Source: Paraburkholderia bannensis NBRC 103871
Lineage (GTDB): Bacteria > Pseudomonadota > Gammaproteobacteria > Burkholderiales > Burkholderiaceae
Direction of reading: 5' to 3'
DNA length: 64,000 bases
Assembly: GCF_000685015.1 (NCBI RefSeq)
Contig: NZ_BAYA01000001.1
Coordinates: 124,001 to 188,000 of the forward strand
Numbering within the stretch: the first letter of the stretch is position 1; each line of letters begins with the position of its first letter. Positions 55,271 to 63,970 of this stretch are shown piece by piece. A program made the position numbers and the translations under genes. The notes beneath the pieces are model-generated. The model did not search any database. It was not told the DNA's origin and saw nothing but the letters and a program-made list of their open reading frames with translations.

Positions 55271-57793
55271 TCAAGGCTTGTTCGATTCGAACAGATCCAT
55301 GATCTGCTGCTTCTCGCTCGACGTGACGCTCGGCGGCGTCATCCCGCCGGGGCCCATGCTGCCGGTCGCGCCGCTGGCATCGCTGGCCGCGCCTGCGGGC
55401 ATGCCGGAGTCCATGCCGATCGCCGACACGAAGCCCGCACCCGGCGTCACATCCGAGTAGTACAGCTCGCCGCCGATCGTCGTGATACCGGCCGGCATCG
55501 GCGGTTCTTCCTGCGGGATGTTGCGCAGCGCCTGGCTCATGTAGTTCACCCAGATCGGCAGTGCGAGCTGCGCACCGAACTCACGGCTACCGAGGCTCTT
55601 CGGCTGGTCGTAACCCATCCACGCCACCGCGACCAGATTGCGCTGATAACCCGCAAACCAGCCGTCGTGCGCATCGTTGGTCGTACCGGTCTTGCCCTGC
55701 AGGTCGTCACGGTGCAGCACGTTGGTGCCCGCGCCCGTGCCCGCCGTCGCCACCGAATGCAGCAGGCTGTTCATGATGTACGCGTTGCGCGGCGTGAGCG
55801 TCTGCGGCGCGTTCTGGCCCGCCACGAGCGGCTGTGCGCGCGACACCGGCTGACCGTGCGCGTCGTCGACTTCCGCGATCAGGTACGGGTTGATGCGATA
55901 GCCGCCGTTGGCGAACACGCTATACGCGCCCGCCGATTGCAGCGGCGTCACCAGGCCTGCGCCCAGCGCCATCGGCAGGTACGGCGGCGTCTTGTCCGCG
56001 TCGAAGCCGAAACGCTGCGTGACGTAGTCCTGCGCGTACTTCGTGCCGATATACGACAGGATGCGGATCGACACGAGGTTCTTCGACTTCTGCAGCGCGA
56101 GGCGCATCGGCATCGGGCCATCGGGCTGGTCGTCGTCCTTCGGCTCCCACGCGTCGCCGCCCGGCGTGCTGGGCGGGAAGTACAGCGGCGCATCGTTGAT
56201 GATGGTCGCCGGCCCCAAGCCCTTTTCGAGCGACGCCGAATAGATGAACGGCTTGAAGCTCGAACCCGGCTGGCGCCATGCCTGGGTCACGTGGTTGAAC
56301 TTGTTCTTGTTGAAGTCGAAGCCGCCGATCAGCGCGCGGATCGCGCCGTCCTGCGGCGTGAGCGAGACGAGCGCGCCCTCGACCTGCGGCAGCTGCGTGA
56401 TCTGCCAGTTGTTCTTCTCGTCGGCGATCAGGCGCACGATCGAACCCGGGCGGATCTTGAGGGCCGCCGAGGCACGCGTCGACAGACCCGCCGCCACAAA
56501 GCGCAGGCCCTCGCCCGTGATGTTGACCGAGGTGCCGTCGAGCAGTTGCGCCGTCACCGACTTCGGGCCGGCTTCGGTCACGACAGCAGAGACGATATCG
56601 CCGTTGTCCGGGTGATCGGTGAGCGCGTCGTCGATCGCCTGGTCGCGGTCGTCGCCTGCCGCGGGCAGTTGCACGAAGCCTTCCGGGCCGCGATAGCCGT
56701 GGCGGCGCTCGTAGTCCATCACGCCCTTGCGCACGGCGGCGTAGGCGGCGTTCTGGTCGGCTGAATCGATGGTCGTGGTGACCGTCAGGCCGCGCGTATA
56801 GGTTTCGTCCTTGTACTGCGCGTACATCATCTGGCGCACCATTTCCGCGATGTACTCGGCGTGCACGCTGTATTCGGTGCCGGTGGTGCGCGTATGCAAC
56901 GGCTCCTTCACGGCTTCGTCGTACTGCGCCTGGGTGACGTAGCCCAGATCGAGCATGCGCTTGAGGATGTACTGCTGACGGATCTTCGCGCGCTTCGGAT
57001 TGACGATCGGGTTATACGCCGACGGCGCCTTCGGCAGACCGGCGAGCATCGCCGCTTCGGCCAGCGTGATGTCCTTCAGGTCTTTGCCGAAGTACACACG
57101 CGCCGCCGCCGAAAAACCGTAAGCGCGCTGACCCAGATAAATCTGGTTCATGTACAGCTCAAGGATCTGATCCTTCGTGAGCGCGCGCTCGATCTTGTAG
57201 GCGAGCATCATTTCGTAGATCTTGCGCGTGTAGGTCTTCTCGCTCGAAAGGAAGAAGTTACGCGCGACCTGCATCGTGATCGTGCTCGCGCCCTGCGACG
57301 CGCCGCCATGCATCAGGTCGGCCACGCCAGCCCGCAGAATGCCGACGAAGTCCACGCCGCCGTGTTCGTAGAAGCGGTAGTCCTCGATCGCGAGGACGGC
57401 CTTCTTCTGCACGTCGGGGATGTCCTGGAAACGCACGAGCTGGCGTCGCTCATCGCCGAACTCGCCGATCATCACGTGATCGGCCGTGTAGATGCGCAGC
57501 GGCACCTTCGGCTGATAGTTCGTGAGCGCGTCGAGCGAGGGCAACTGCGGCCCCATGACGACGAGCGCATAGCCGACGATCAGCGCGCCCACCACGCAAA
57601 GCGTGGCGATCAGGCCGGCGAACCAGAGCGCGATCGACGCGCCGATGGAACGCTTGCGTGGGCGGTTGCCGCGCGAGCCGTCGCGCGCATCGGAACGCGT
57701 ATCGTCGTTGCGCTGCTGGCGTGCGTTGTTGAAGGAGGGTTCCCGATCGTCGTTCGGGTATTGCGGTGAAGGCGGTCGTTTGATGATAGGCAT
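55271..57793 (-). CDS. mrcA: Penicillin-binding protein 1A (bifunctional)
   Basis: 840 aa. A cytoplasmic tail rich in Asn/Asp/Arg and one membrane helix (about 50-80) precede the GT51 transglycosylase, with catalytic Glu137 in 'AIEDYRFYEHGGVD'. An OB-like insert follows. The transpeptidase has S511-x-x-K in 'PGSSFKPF', SKN at 570-572 and KTG at 701-703 ('GKTGTTND'). It polymerises and cross-links peptidoglycan in the periplasm. The C-terminal tail is Met/Gly/Ser-rich. In many beta- and gammaproteobacteria this gene is divergent from pilMNOPQ; that locus is not here, so this may be a relocated or second copy. Confidence 0.97.
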   Translation of the reverse strand: MPIIKRPPSPQYPNDDREPSFNNARQQRNDDTRSDARDGSRGNRPRKRSIGASIALWFAGLIATLCVVGALIVGYALVVMGPQLPSLDALTNYQPKVPLRIYTADHVMIGEFGDERRQLVRFQDIPDVQKKAVLAIEDYRFYEHGGVDFVGILRAGVADLMHGGASQGASTITMQVARNFFLSSEKTYTRKIYEMMLAYKIERALTKDQILELYMNQIYLGQRAYGFSAAARVYFGKDLKDITLAEAAMLAGLPKAPSAYNPIVNPKRAKIRQQYILKRMLDLGYVTQAQYDEAVKEPLHTRTTGTEYSVHAEYIAEMVRQMMYAQYKDETYTRGLTVTTTIDSADQNAAYAAVRKGVMDYERRHGYRGPEGFVQLPAAGDDRDQAIDDALTDHPDNGDIVSAVVTEAGPKSVTAQLLDGTSVNITGEGLRFVAAGLSTRASAALKIRPGSIVRLIADEKNNWQITQLPQVEGALVSLTPQDGAIRALIGGFDFNKNKFNHVTQAWRQPGSSFKPFIYSASLEKGLGPATIINDAPLYFPPSTPGGDAWEPKDDDQPDGPMPMRLALQKSKNLVSIRILSYIGTKYAQDYVTQRFGFDADKTPPYLPMALGAGLVTPLQSAGAYSVFANGGYRINPYLIAEVDDAHGQPVSRAQPLVAGQNAPQTLTPRNAYIMNSLLHSVATAGTGAGTNVLHRDDLQGKTGTTNDAHDGWFAGYQRNLVAVAWMGYDQPKSLGSREFGAQLALPIWVNYMSQALRNIPQEEPPMPAGITTIGGELYYSDVTPGAGFVSAIGMDSGMPAGAASDASGATGSMGPGGMTPPSVTSSEKQQIMDLFESNKP

Positions 57794-58437
57794 GACTGGA
57801 ATGATTGGCGCGTCTGGTTCTGCGCCCCGGCTGCGCGCCTGAAGGCACGCATTGATCTGATCATGGCGTCATGGCGCCAATGCGGCGTGGACGGCATCGC
57901 ACCCCGCGTGCGGTGCCGCGGCGTGACCGGCAACGCCCCCGTCCGGTCACGCGGCGCGCGGGTTAAGGCGCGCCGTCGCGTGGTCACTCTTTCAGCAACC
58001 TTTCGCGCGAGGTGCCTGAAAGGCCCCTAAAAAAAGCCATCACGCGAAATGTAACAGCGCATTCTAAATAAATCGTGCGCCGACGGTCGCGCTTTTTTTG
58101 TAAGAGTTTCCTGGACTCGGCCCTGGGGTCGCCAGCGATTCGCTTTCATGACGGCACCTTGCGCCATCTGCACCGTTCTGCGGAGAAAATATCGAATCGA
58201 AGCGCGACTCGATATCGTAATGCGCGGTCTTTATCCTTATGCCCAATACATTGTTGCGTGCGTTGGCGAGCCCGCGCGTGCATCTTTGCGTTGCGCAGCG
58301 CACGTCTCGTCTTATTATGGAGAGATTGCCGTACGCCCTGCTCGCCTCGCTTGCCTTGCGCATCGGGAGCGGGCGCCGTGTTCACTTCGTAGCCAGATTC
58401 AAGGCCGAATCAGCGCTATCACCCCGGCAAGCCGATC
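57794..58437. other. 644-bp region without a gene (mrcA leader)
   Basis: It holds a 10-bp hairpin (57921-57952) and an AT-rich stretch around 58040-58100 with CTTTTTTTG. The mrcA promoter must lie here. A frame covering the right part on the plus strand is not coding-like. Confidence 0.55.
57921..57952. repeat. 10-bp inverted repeat upstream of mrcA
   Basis: GCGTGACCGG (57921-57930) is complementary to CCGGTCACGC (57943-57952) with a 12-base loop. There is no U tract after it. Confidence 0.7.
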
Positions 58438-58998
58438 ATGAACAAGCCCAGCGAACGCATTGTCGTCTTCGTCACGCCCGCCCAGAAGCGTGCGATCTCC
58501 GCCACGGCCGACGAACTCGGCATCAGCGTCAGCGAGCTGATGCGGCGCGCCGTGATTGCCTTCAGTGCGACGAGCGACCAGGTCAAGGCTGCGAGCATCG
58601 TCGACCGGCTCAATGCGCCGCGCGAACCCGATGCCCTGGCGCAAGTGCTGCGCAAGGCCGCCAGGCCGCTGCGCGCAGGCCGTGCGGGTGTGCGGCCGGC
58701 TGCCTCGCCGGAGCTTGACGAAGCCACCGATGCGCCCCAAGCGGAACCCGAACCCAATCACGCCGAACGCGAACTGGCGCAGACCGTCGCGCGTCTCTCC
58801 GCCGAAGCGGCTGAAGCCGCAGAACCGGAAGCCAACGCAGAGAATTCACATTCCGATACCGTCCATTTGCACGAAGGCGCGCCCGTGCAGCCGCTCAAAG
58901 GCGTGACGAACGCACCCTTCGCGCGCACGCAGCGCATGCTCGACGAAGCGGACGCGTCGGACAGCGACTCCGCGCCCGAAGGCGGCAAGTTCGCTTGA
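58438..58998 (+). CDS. Ribbon-helix-helix-like protein with acidic tail
   Basis: 186 aa. The N-terminal 55 residues ('RIVVFVTPAQKRAISATADE', 'LGISVSELMRRAVIAF') have the strand-helix-helix pattern of ribbon-helix-helix DNA-binding proteins. The remainder is low-complexity, rich in Ala, Glu and Asp, and includes 'PLKGVTNAPFARTQRMLDEA'. No family name is recognised. It stands alone after the mrcA leader, 370 bp before pspA. It is a probable regulator; a nucleoid or stress role is possible but unsupported. Confidence 0.72.
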   Translation: MNKPSERIVVFVTPAQKRAISATADELGISVSELMRRAVIAFSATSDQVKAASIVDRLNAPREPDALAQVLRKAARPLRAGRAGVRPAASPELDEATDAPQAEPEPNHAERELAQTVARLSAEAAEAAEPEANAENSHSDTVHLHEGAPVQPLKGVTNAPFARTQRMLDEADASDSDSAPEGGKFA

Positions 58999-59368
58999 GA
59001 CGAGGCATCCCTACTGAATGGGCGATATTGCTGATATTCGCGATAACAACCGCAGCGCGCTGCTCGGGCCTTTAAGTCCCTTTTAAGAGACCCCGTGGTG
59101 TAATATCCGCGAGCATTGCGGGCGGCCGGACAATCGAAACGTTGGCGTAAGCTCCTGAGATTTTCGTTTCCCGCACCGCTAGTCGCTATTGCAATTGCCC
59201 GAAGCGCCCCGATTTTCGCGCTGCATGCGCAGCCAGCACAAAGCGGCGTAAGCTGAATGCGAAACCCGAATGCGAAATGAACGCACACGGGCAGCACAGC
59301 GCGACATGTACGCACAGATTGCGGTATTGCGGCCCCATGGGCCGATCTCATTACACCGGAGGAATTCC
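58999..59368. other. 370-bp region without a gene (pspA leader)
   Basis: Contains CTTTAAG and CTTTTAAG near 59070-59087, TAATAT at 59101-59106 as a possible -10 element without a clear -35, and the strong ribosome binding site of pspA at its end. Nothing else is evident. Confidence 0.5.
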
Positions 59369-60049
59369 ATGTCGCTTTTCGACTCCATCTCCCGCACGGT
59401 CAAGGGTCTCCTGAACGACGCGGCCGATTCCGTGCAGGATCCGTCGCGCGACGCGCGCCAGATCGTGCGCGAACTCGACGACAGCATCGCCAAAGCCGAG
59501 AACTCGCTCGTCGAGATCCAGGCGCAGGTCGCGATGCAGCAAAGCAAGCGCGACGTGGCCGCCGACAAGGCGAAGAAGTACGAAGACGGCGCGAAGCGCG
59601 CCCTGCAATCGGGCGACGAAGCACTCGCCCGCGAAGCGCTCGGTGCGCAGTCGACGGCTGAGGCCGAACGCGATGCGCTCGCCGCTGAACTCGCCAAGCT
59701 CGAACCGTCGGTCGATCAGCTCAAGCAGCAGATCGACGACATGCGTTCGCGCCGCAACGACCTGAACGCGCGCTCGAACATCCTGCAAGCCAAGCAGCAG
59801 ATCGCCCAGGCCAAGGATGTCGCGGCCACGGCGCTCGGCGGTATCGGCGGCAAGAATCTTGCGCAGGACTTCCAGAAGCTCGAAGACAAGGTGAACCTGT
59901 CGAACGCGCGTTCGGACGCCCGCCTGAATTCGGCGGACGTTTCCAGCGGCAAGGCACTCGACGACAAGCTCGCCGCGCTCAACAAGGGCCCGTCGGTGGA
60001 TGACCGCCTCGAAGCCCTGAAAAAGCAGCTCAATACGCCGGCACAGTAA
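59369..60049 (+). CDS. pspA: PspA/IM30 family protein
   Basis: 226 aa, almost entirely coiled coil, as in PspA/Vipp1, which are bacterial ESCRT-III relatives. The amphipathic start 'MSLFDSISRTVKGLLNDA' is the usual membrane-binding helix, and 'DPSRDARQIVRELDDSIAKA' matches the family. GGAGGA lies 6 bases before the ATG. It should protect the inner membrane under stress. No PspF/PspB/PspC genes are nearby; instead a TPR membrane protein follows after 107 bp on the same strand and is the likely partner. Confidence 0.88.
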   Translation: MSLFDSISRTVKGLLNDAADSVQDPSRDARQIVRELDDSIAKAENSLVEIQAQVAMQQSKRDVAADKAKKYEDGAKRALQSGDEALAREALGAQSTAEAERDALAAELAKLEPSVDQLKQQIDDMRSRRNDLNARSNILQAKQQIAQAKDVAATALGGIGGKNLAQDFQKLEDKVNLSNARSDARLNSADVSSGKALDDKLAALNKGPSVDDRLEALKKQLNTPAQ

Positions 60050-60156
60050 CGCGCCGCGCGTGACGGATGCGGCGCGGCGGCCGGTTGTTCGAACGCCGTG
60101 CCGCATCCACGTAACGTATGTCATGGAGACGGGCAACAAACCGCCCGGCCTGCAAC

Positions 60157-61338
60157 ATGAAAAAGTTTCTCCTCGCAGTTTTCGCATCGCTCGCCCTCGT
60201 GAGCGGCGCGGCCTTCGCTGCCGTGCCGAGCGTGCAGCAGATCGAATCCGCGATGTCGCAAGGCGACTGGCAGCGCGCGGACTCGGGCCTGACCCAGGTT
60301 CTGCAGGCGCATCCCGACAATGCCCGCGCGCACTATCTGTACGCGCAGGTGCTCAACCGCGAAGGCCGTTACGCCGACGCGCTCACTCAGGTCGAGCAGG
60401 CTAAATCGCTCGATCCGCAGATCCGCTTCACGCAGCCGCAGCGCTTCGCGCAGGTCGAAGCGAAGATCCGCTCCGACGCCACGCGCGCCGGTGCGTCTAA
60501 TACGAATCGCACGAGCAATCCGTTCGCGCAGCAATCGGCCGCGCCCGTTGCCATGGCCGCTGCCGCAGCGCCACAGCATCACGGCCCCGGCATGGGCATG
60601 TGGATCGGCATTGCGATCGTCGTGATCGGGATTGCGCTGGTGCTGCGCTGGACACTGCGCCGCGCGAAGTCGAACGACGATGCCAAGGCCGGCGACGACC
60701 GCCGCGACCAGCTCAAGCGCGCCACCGACCTGCTCAACGCCGTGCGCTCGCTAAAGCTCGACGTGAAGCTCTCCACCGCCGTGGGTCACGAAGCGCTCGA
60801 AAAAGACGTGGAAGCGTTCGAGACGCAGTTGCGCAGCGTGGTCGAAAAACTCTCGGGCAGCACCAGCCCCGTCGCGCCGTACGAGATCGAAGATCTGGAG
60901 CGCCAGTTCGCCAGCCTCAAGGCGCGCGCCGAAGGCCGCCCCGATCCCAACGCGCAGGCCGCCGCGCCTGCGGGTTCGTACGGTGGCGATTCGCCCTACG
61001 CTCGTGAAGCCGATGCTGCATTCGGCCGTCAGCCGCAATATCCGCCCCAGTATCCGCCGCAACAGCAGCCGCAGGTCATTGTGCAGCAAGGCGGTGGCGG
61101 CATGGGTGGCATGGGTGGTCTGCTGACCGGCGTGCTGCTCGGCGAGGCCCTCAATTCGGGCCGTGACCGCGTGGTCGAGCGCGATGTCATCGTCGATCGC
61201 GACGACGACCGCCGCCGCGGCGGCAACAACGATGGCGGCGTCGACTACGGCCAGGGTTCAAACAACTGGGACGATGGCTCGGGCGGCGGTGTCGATATGG
61301 GCAGCAACGACAGTTCCTCGGACGACTGGAACTCCTGA
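60157..61338 (+). CDS. TPR-containing membrane protein, pspA partner
   Basis: 393 aa. A signal peptide ('MKKFLLAVFASLALVSGAAF') leads to a short TPR-like region at about 30-95 ('ARAHYLYAQVLNREGRYADA'), a membrane helix at about 148-168 ('MWIGIAIVVIGIALVLRWTL') and a helical segment. A Gln/Pro/Gly-rich part follows, with 'GGMGGLLTGVLLGEALNSG'. The C-terminus is acidic and Gly/Asp-rich, ending 'DDWNS'. The order suggests a periplasmic TPR head and cytoplasmic tail. It lies 107 bp after pspA with a terminator behind it, so the two form a unit. I do not know a named family for the whole protein. Confidence 0.8.
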   Translation: MKKFLLAVFASLALVSGAAFAAVPSVQQIESAMSQGDWQRADSGLTQVLQAHPDNARAHYLYAQVLNREGRYADALTQVEQAKSLDPQIRFTQPQRFAQVEAKIRSDATRAGASNTNRTSNPFAQQSAAPVAMAAAAAPQHHGPGMGMWIGIAIVVIGIALVLRWTLRRAKSNDDAKAGDDRRDQLKRATDLLNAVRSLKLDVKLSTAVGHEALEKDVEAFETQLRSVVEKLSGSTSPVAPYEIEDLERQFASLKARAEGRPDPNAQAAAPAGSYGGDSPYAREADAAFGRQPQYPPQYPPQQQPQVIVQQGGGGMGGMGGLLTGVLLGEALNSGRDRVVERDVIVDRDDDRRRGGNNDGGVDYGQGSNNWDDGSGGGVDMGSNDSSSDDWNS

Positions 61339-61365
61339 GCATCTTTGTATTGCCGATCAGACCTG

Positions 61366-61391
61366 ACGGGCTCCCTCGCGGAGCCCGTTTT
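61366..61391 (+). terminator. Intrinsic terminator after the pspA unit
   Basis: ACGGGCTCC (61366-61374) pairs with GGAGCCCGT (61380-61388) and is followed by TTT. It is 27 bp past the TPR gene stop. Confidence 0.88.
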
Positions 61392-61404
61392 GCTTGAACG
61401 GCGT

Positions 61405-62907
61405 ATGTTTTCTTCGAATCAGACTGATATGGCCACTCACGCGGGCACGCCGCGCATCGCGATCGTCGGCAGCGGTTTTTCCGGCATCGGCATGGCGATC
61501 CAGTTGCGGCGCATGGGGATCGCAACCTTCACGATCTACGAGGCGGCCGCGAGTCTCGGCGGCACCTGGCGCGATAATGCCTATCCTGGTGCCGCCTGCG
61601 ATGTTCCTTCGCACCTCTACTCATTTTCCTTCGAGCCGAATCCCGACTGGACGCGCACTTACGCACCCCAACGAGAGATCCTCGATTATCTGGAACGTTG
61701 CGCGCGCAAGTATGACGTCGAGCGCTTCATCGCATGGCGCTCGCGCGTGAGCGCGGCGCGCTTCGATGCAGGCCGCGGCGTGTGGAGCATCGACATCGAG
61801 CGCGACGGCACGATGCAAACCGTCGAGACCGACCTGCTGATCGCCGCCAACGGCCCGCTGTCGCGTCCCGCCCTGCCCGCCATCGACGGGCTGGAGCGCT
61901 TCGAAGGCAAGCTCTTTCATTCGGCGCGCTGGGATCACGACTACACGCTCGAAGGCAAACGCGTCGCGGTGATCGGCACGGGGGCCAGCGCGATCCAGTT
62001 CGTTCCGCGCATCCAGCCACGCGTTGCGCAGCTCACCGTGTTCCAGCGCACGCCGCCGTGGATTATGCCGCGCCGCGATCGCGCGATCGAGGCGCGCCGC
62101 CGCTGGATGTACCGGCATGTGCCGTTCGCGCAGCGCCTCGCGCGCGCGGCGATCTACTGGCAACTGGAATCTCGTGCGCTCGGCTTCATCGTCGACCAGC
62201 GCCTGCTTGCCGCGCCGATGAAGTTCGCGCGCAACTATCTCGCGCACAAGGTCAAGGATCCGGCGCTGCGCGCGAAGCTCGCGCCCGACTATGCGCTGGG
62301 CTGCAAGCGCGTGCTGCTGTCGAGCGACTATCTGCCCGCGCTCACGCAACCGAACGTCGCGCTGCTAACCGATCCGATCCGCGAAGTCGTCGCGGACGGC
62401 ATCGTCACCGCCGACGGCGTGCATCATCGCTTCGATGCGATCGTCTGCGGCACGGGTTTCCAGGTGAACGACGTGGAAGCGCCGTTTCGCGTGAGCGGCG
62501 TGAACGGCGCGGATCTCGGCGAGGCGTGGCGGCGCGACGGCCCCGAGGCGTACCTGGGCGCGAGCGTCGCGGGCTTTCCGAATCTGTTCTTCGTGATCGG
62601 GCCGAATACGGGTCTCGGCCACAACTCGATGATCTACATGATCGAGTCGCAGATCCGCTATATCGCCGATTGCATCCGTGAACTGCAGCGCCGCGGCGCG
62701 CGCACGATGAGCGTGCGTGCGGACGTGCAGCGCGCCTTCAACGACAAGTTGCAGGCGCAACTGCAGCGCACCGTGTGGACGTCCGGCTGCCACAGCTACT
62801 ACCAGACGCGCAGCGGCAAGGTCACGTCGCTGTGGCCGGGTTTCACCTTCACGTTCCGGCGCAAGACGAAACGCGTACGCGCAAGCGACTACGAGTTTTC
62901 GCGCTAG
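61405..62907 (+). CDS. Flavin-containing monooxygenase, Baeyer-Villiger type
   Basis: 500 aa. The FAD-binding motif 'VGSGFSGIG' is near residues 21-29 and is followed by 'SLGGTWRDNAYPGAACDVPS'. The Baeyer-Villiger fingerprint F-x-G-x-x-x-H-x-x-x-W appears as 'FEGKLFHSARWD', and the NADPH motif is 'VAVIGTGASAIQ'. It would insert oxygen into a ketone or oxidise a heteroatom, with FAD and NADPH. An upstream start would lie within the terminator stem, so the ATG at 61405 is used; 61429 is an alternative. No catabolic neighbour suggests the substrate. Confidence 0.92.
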   Translation: MFSSNQTDMATHAGTPRIAIVGSGFSGIGMAIQLRRMGIATFTIYEAAASLGGTWRDNAYPGAACDVPSHLYSFSFEPNPDWTRTYAPQREILDYLERCARKYDVERFIAWRSRVSAARFDAGRGVWSIDIERDGTMQTVETDLLIAANGPLSRPALPAIDGLERFEGKLFHSARWDHDYTLEGKRVAVIGTGASAIQFVPRIQPRVAQLTVFQRTPPWIMPRRDRAIEARRRWMYRHVPFAQRLARAAIYWQLESRALGFIVDQRLLAAPMKFARNYLAHKVKDPALRAKLAPDYALGCKRVLLSSDYLPALTQPNVALLTDPIREVVADGIVTADGVHHRFDAIVCGTGFQVNDVEAPFRVSGVNGADLGEAWRRDGPEAYLGASVAGFPNLFFVIGPNTGLGHNSMIYMIESQIRYIADCIRELQRRGARTMSVRADVQRAFNDKLQAQLQRTVWTSGCHSYYQTRSGKVTSLWPGFTFTFRRKTKRVRASDYEFSR

Positions 62908-62927
62908 TTCTTGCGCTGATTTTCACG

Positions 62928-63695
62928 CTAACGCAGCGGCTTGCCCGCGAATACGCGCGTCTCGTAGGCGAAGTTCACGCGCCCATCCTGCTGTGTCGCA
63001 TCGAATAGCTCGCGCAGCGCCGCGAGCATCGGCTCGTGGCGCGGATCGCCGGGTTTCGGCGCATACGACGACGAAGCCAGCCGCCCACGCAGCCCGTCGA
63101 AGTCGAGCAGTTGAGCGTTCGGAAACACGGTCTTCTGCTCGAAGCCGTCGCCGAACCAGTCGGCCATGGCGTCGTCGGTCGGGTAGCTTTCGGCGACGCT
63201 TGCGTAATCGTCGGAAAAGCGCTTGAGCAGCGCTTCATAGCCTTCAAGGAACGCCGATCCCTTGAGCTTGCGGCTATTCCAGAACAGCACGATCTTGCCG
63301 CGAGGTTTGAGAATGCGCGCGAACTCGCGCCGCGTGCCCGCTTTATCGAACCAGTGGAAGGCCTGCGCGGCGCTCACGAGGTCGACGCTCGCGTCGGGCA
63401 AGCTGGTCGCTTCGGCCGTCCCTGCCACGCTGCGATAACCCGCGTAGCCGGCCAGCAAGCGGTCTGCCGCTTCGCGCATCGCGGCGTTCGGCTCGACGGC
63501 CACGACCGGATGGCCAGCGTCCAGAAAAAGCTTCGAGGAAATGCCGGTGCCCGCGCCGATGTCGGCGACAGTCGCGGCAGGCGCCACGCCGCATTCGACG
63601 TGCACGAAGGTCGCGACTTCACGCGGATAGGTGGGACGGTACTTCACGTAGTCTGCGACCCGGTCGGTGAACCGCCGGGTGGAATCGTCGATCAT
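62928..63695 (-). CDS. Class I SAM-dependent methyltransferase
   Basis: 255 aa. 'RFTDRVADYVKYRPTYP' opens the chain, a start typical for this methyltransferase group. The SAM motif is 'VADIGAGTGISSKLFLDAG', then 'VVAVEPNAAMREAADRL' and 'ASVDLVSAAQAFHWFD'. The target is unknown. The Met at 63695 is chosen for its fit to the family and AAGGG upstream; 63725 (ATG) and 63737 (GTG) would add 10 to 14 residues. It is convergent with the monooxygenase, 20 bp apart. Confidence 0.9.
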   Translation of the reverse strand: MIDDSTRRFTDRVADYVKYRPTYPREVATFVHVECGVAPAATVADIGAGTGISSKLFLDAGHPVVAVEPNAAMREAADRLLAGYAGYRSVAGTAEATSLPDASVDLVSAAQAFHWFDKAGTRREFARILKPRGKIVLFWNSRKLKGSAFLEGYEALLKRFSDDYASVAESYPTDDAMADWFGDGFEQKTVFPNAQLLDFDGLRGRLASSSYAPKPGDPRHEPMLAALRELFDATQQDGRVNFAYETRVFAGKPLR

Positions 63696-63814
63696 CCTGT
63701 GCCCTTGAATCGTGTCCACGCGCATCGCGGCTGTCACCCTGACACGCGCCGAACGTCATACCCATCGCGGCGCGCCCTCACGAGCTCCGCCGCCCCCGTT
63801 AGCCCGCTGCGCCG

Positions 63815-63970
63815 TCAGGTGCCGCTCAGCAGCTTGAGCAGCCCCAACAAAAAGCGGCAGACCATCACAATCAGCTCCCAGAGCTGCATCAGTTGTTGCC
63901 AGAAGGTGCCGATTGCGCCGCTTGCACCAATCGCGCCGGTCGCGCCCTCTTTAAAAAGTATCTCGATCAT
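63815..63970 (-). CDS. Putative 51-aa hydrophobic small protein
   Basis: 51 aa from ATG to TGA. The N-terminal half is Gly/Ala/Ile-rich with near-repeats ('GATGAIGASGAIG'). The C-terminal half is an amphipathic or membrane-spanning segment ('LWELIVMVCRFLLGLLKLL'). It contains three Trp or Cys/Phe-rich turns and no long charged run. A GGGAACAGG lies just before the ATG, a weak ribosome binding site. It sits 119 bp upstream of the methyltransferase start on the same strand. I do not recognise a family. It is a candidate only; whether it is translated is open. Confidence 0.5.
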   Translation of the reverse strand: MIEILFKEGATGAIGASGAIGTFWQQLMQLWELIVMVCRFLLGLLKLLSGT

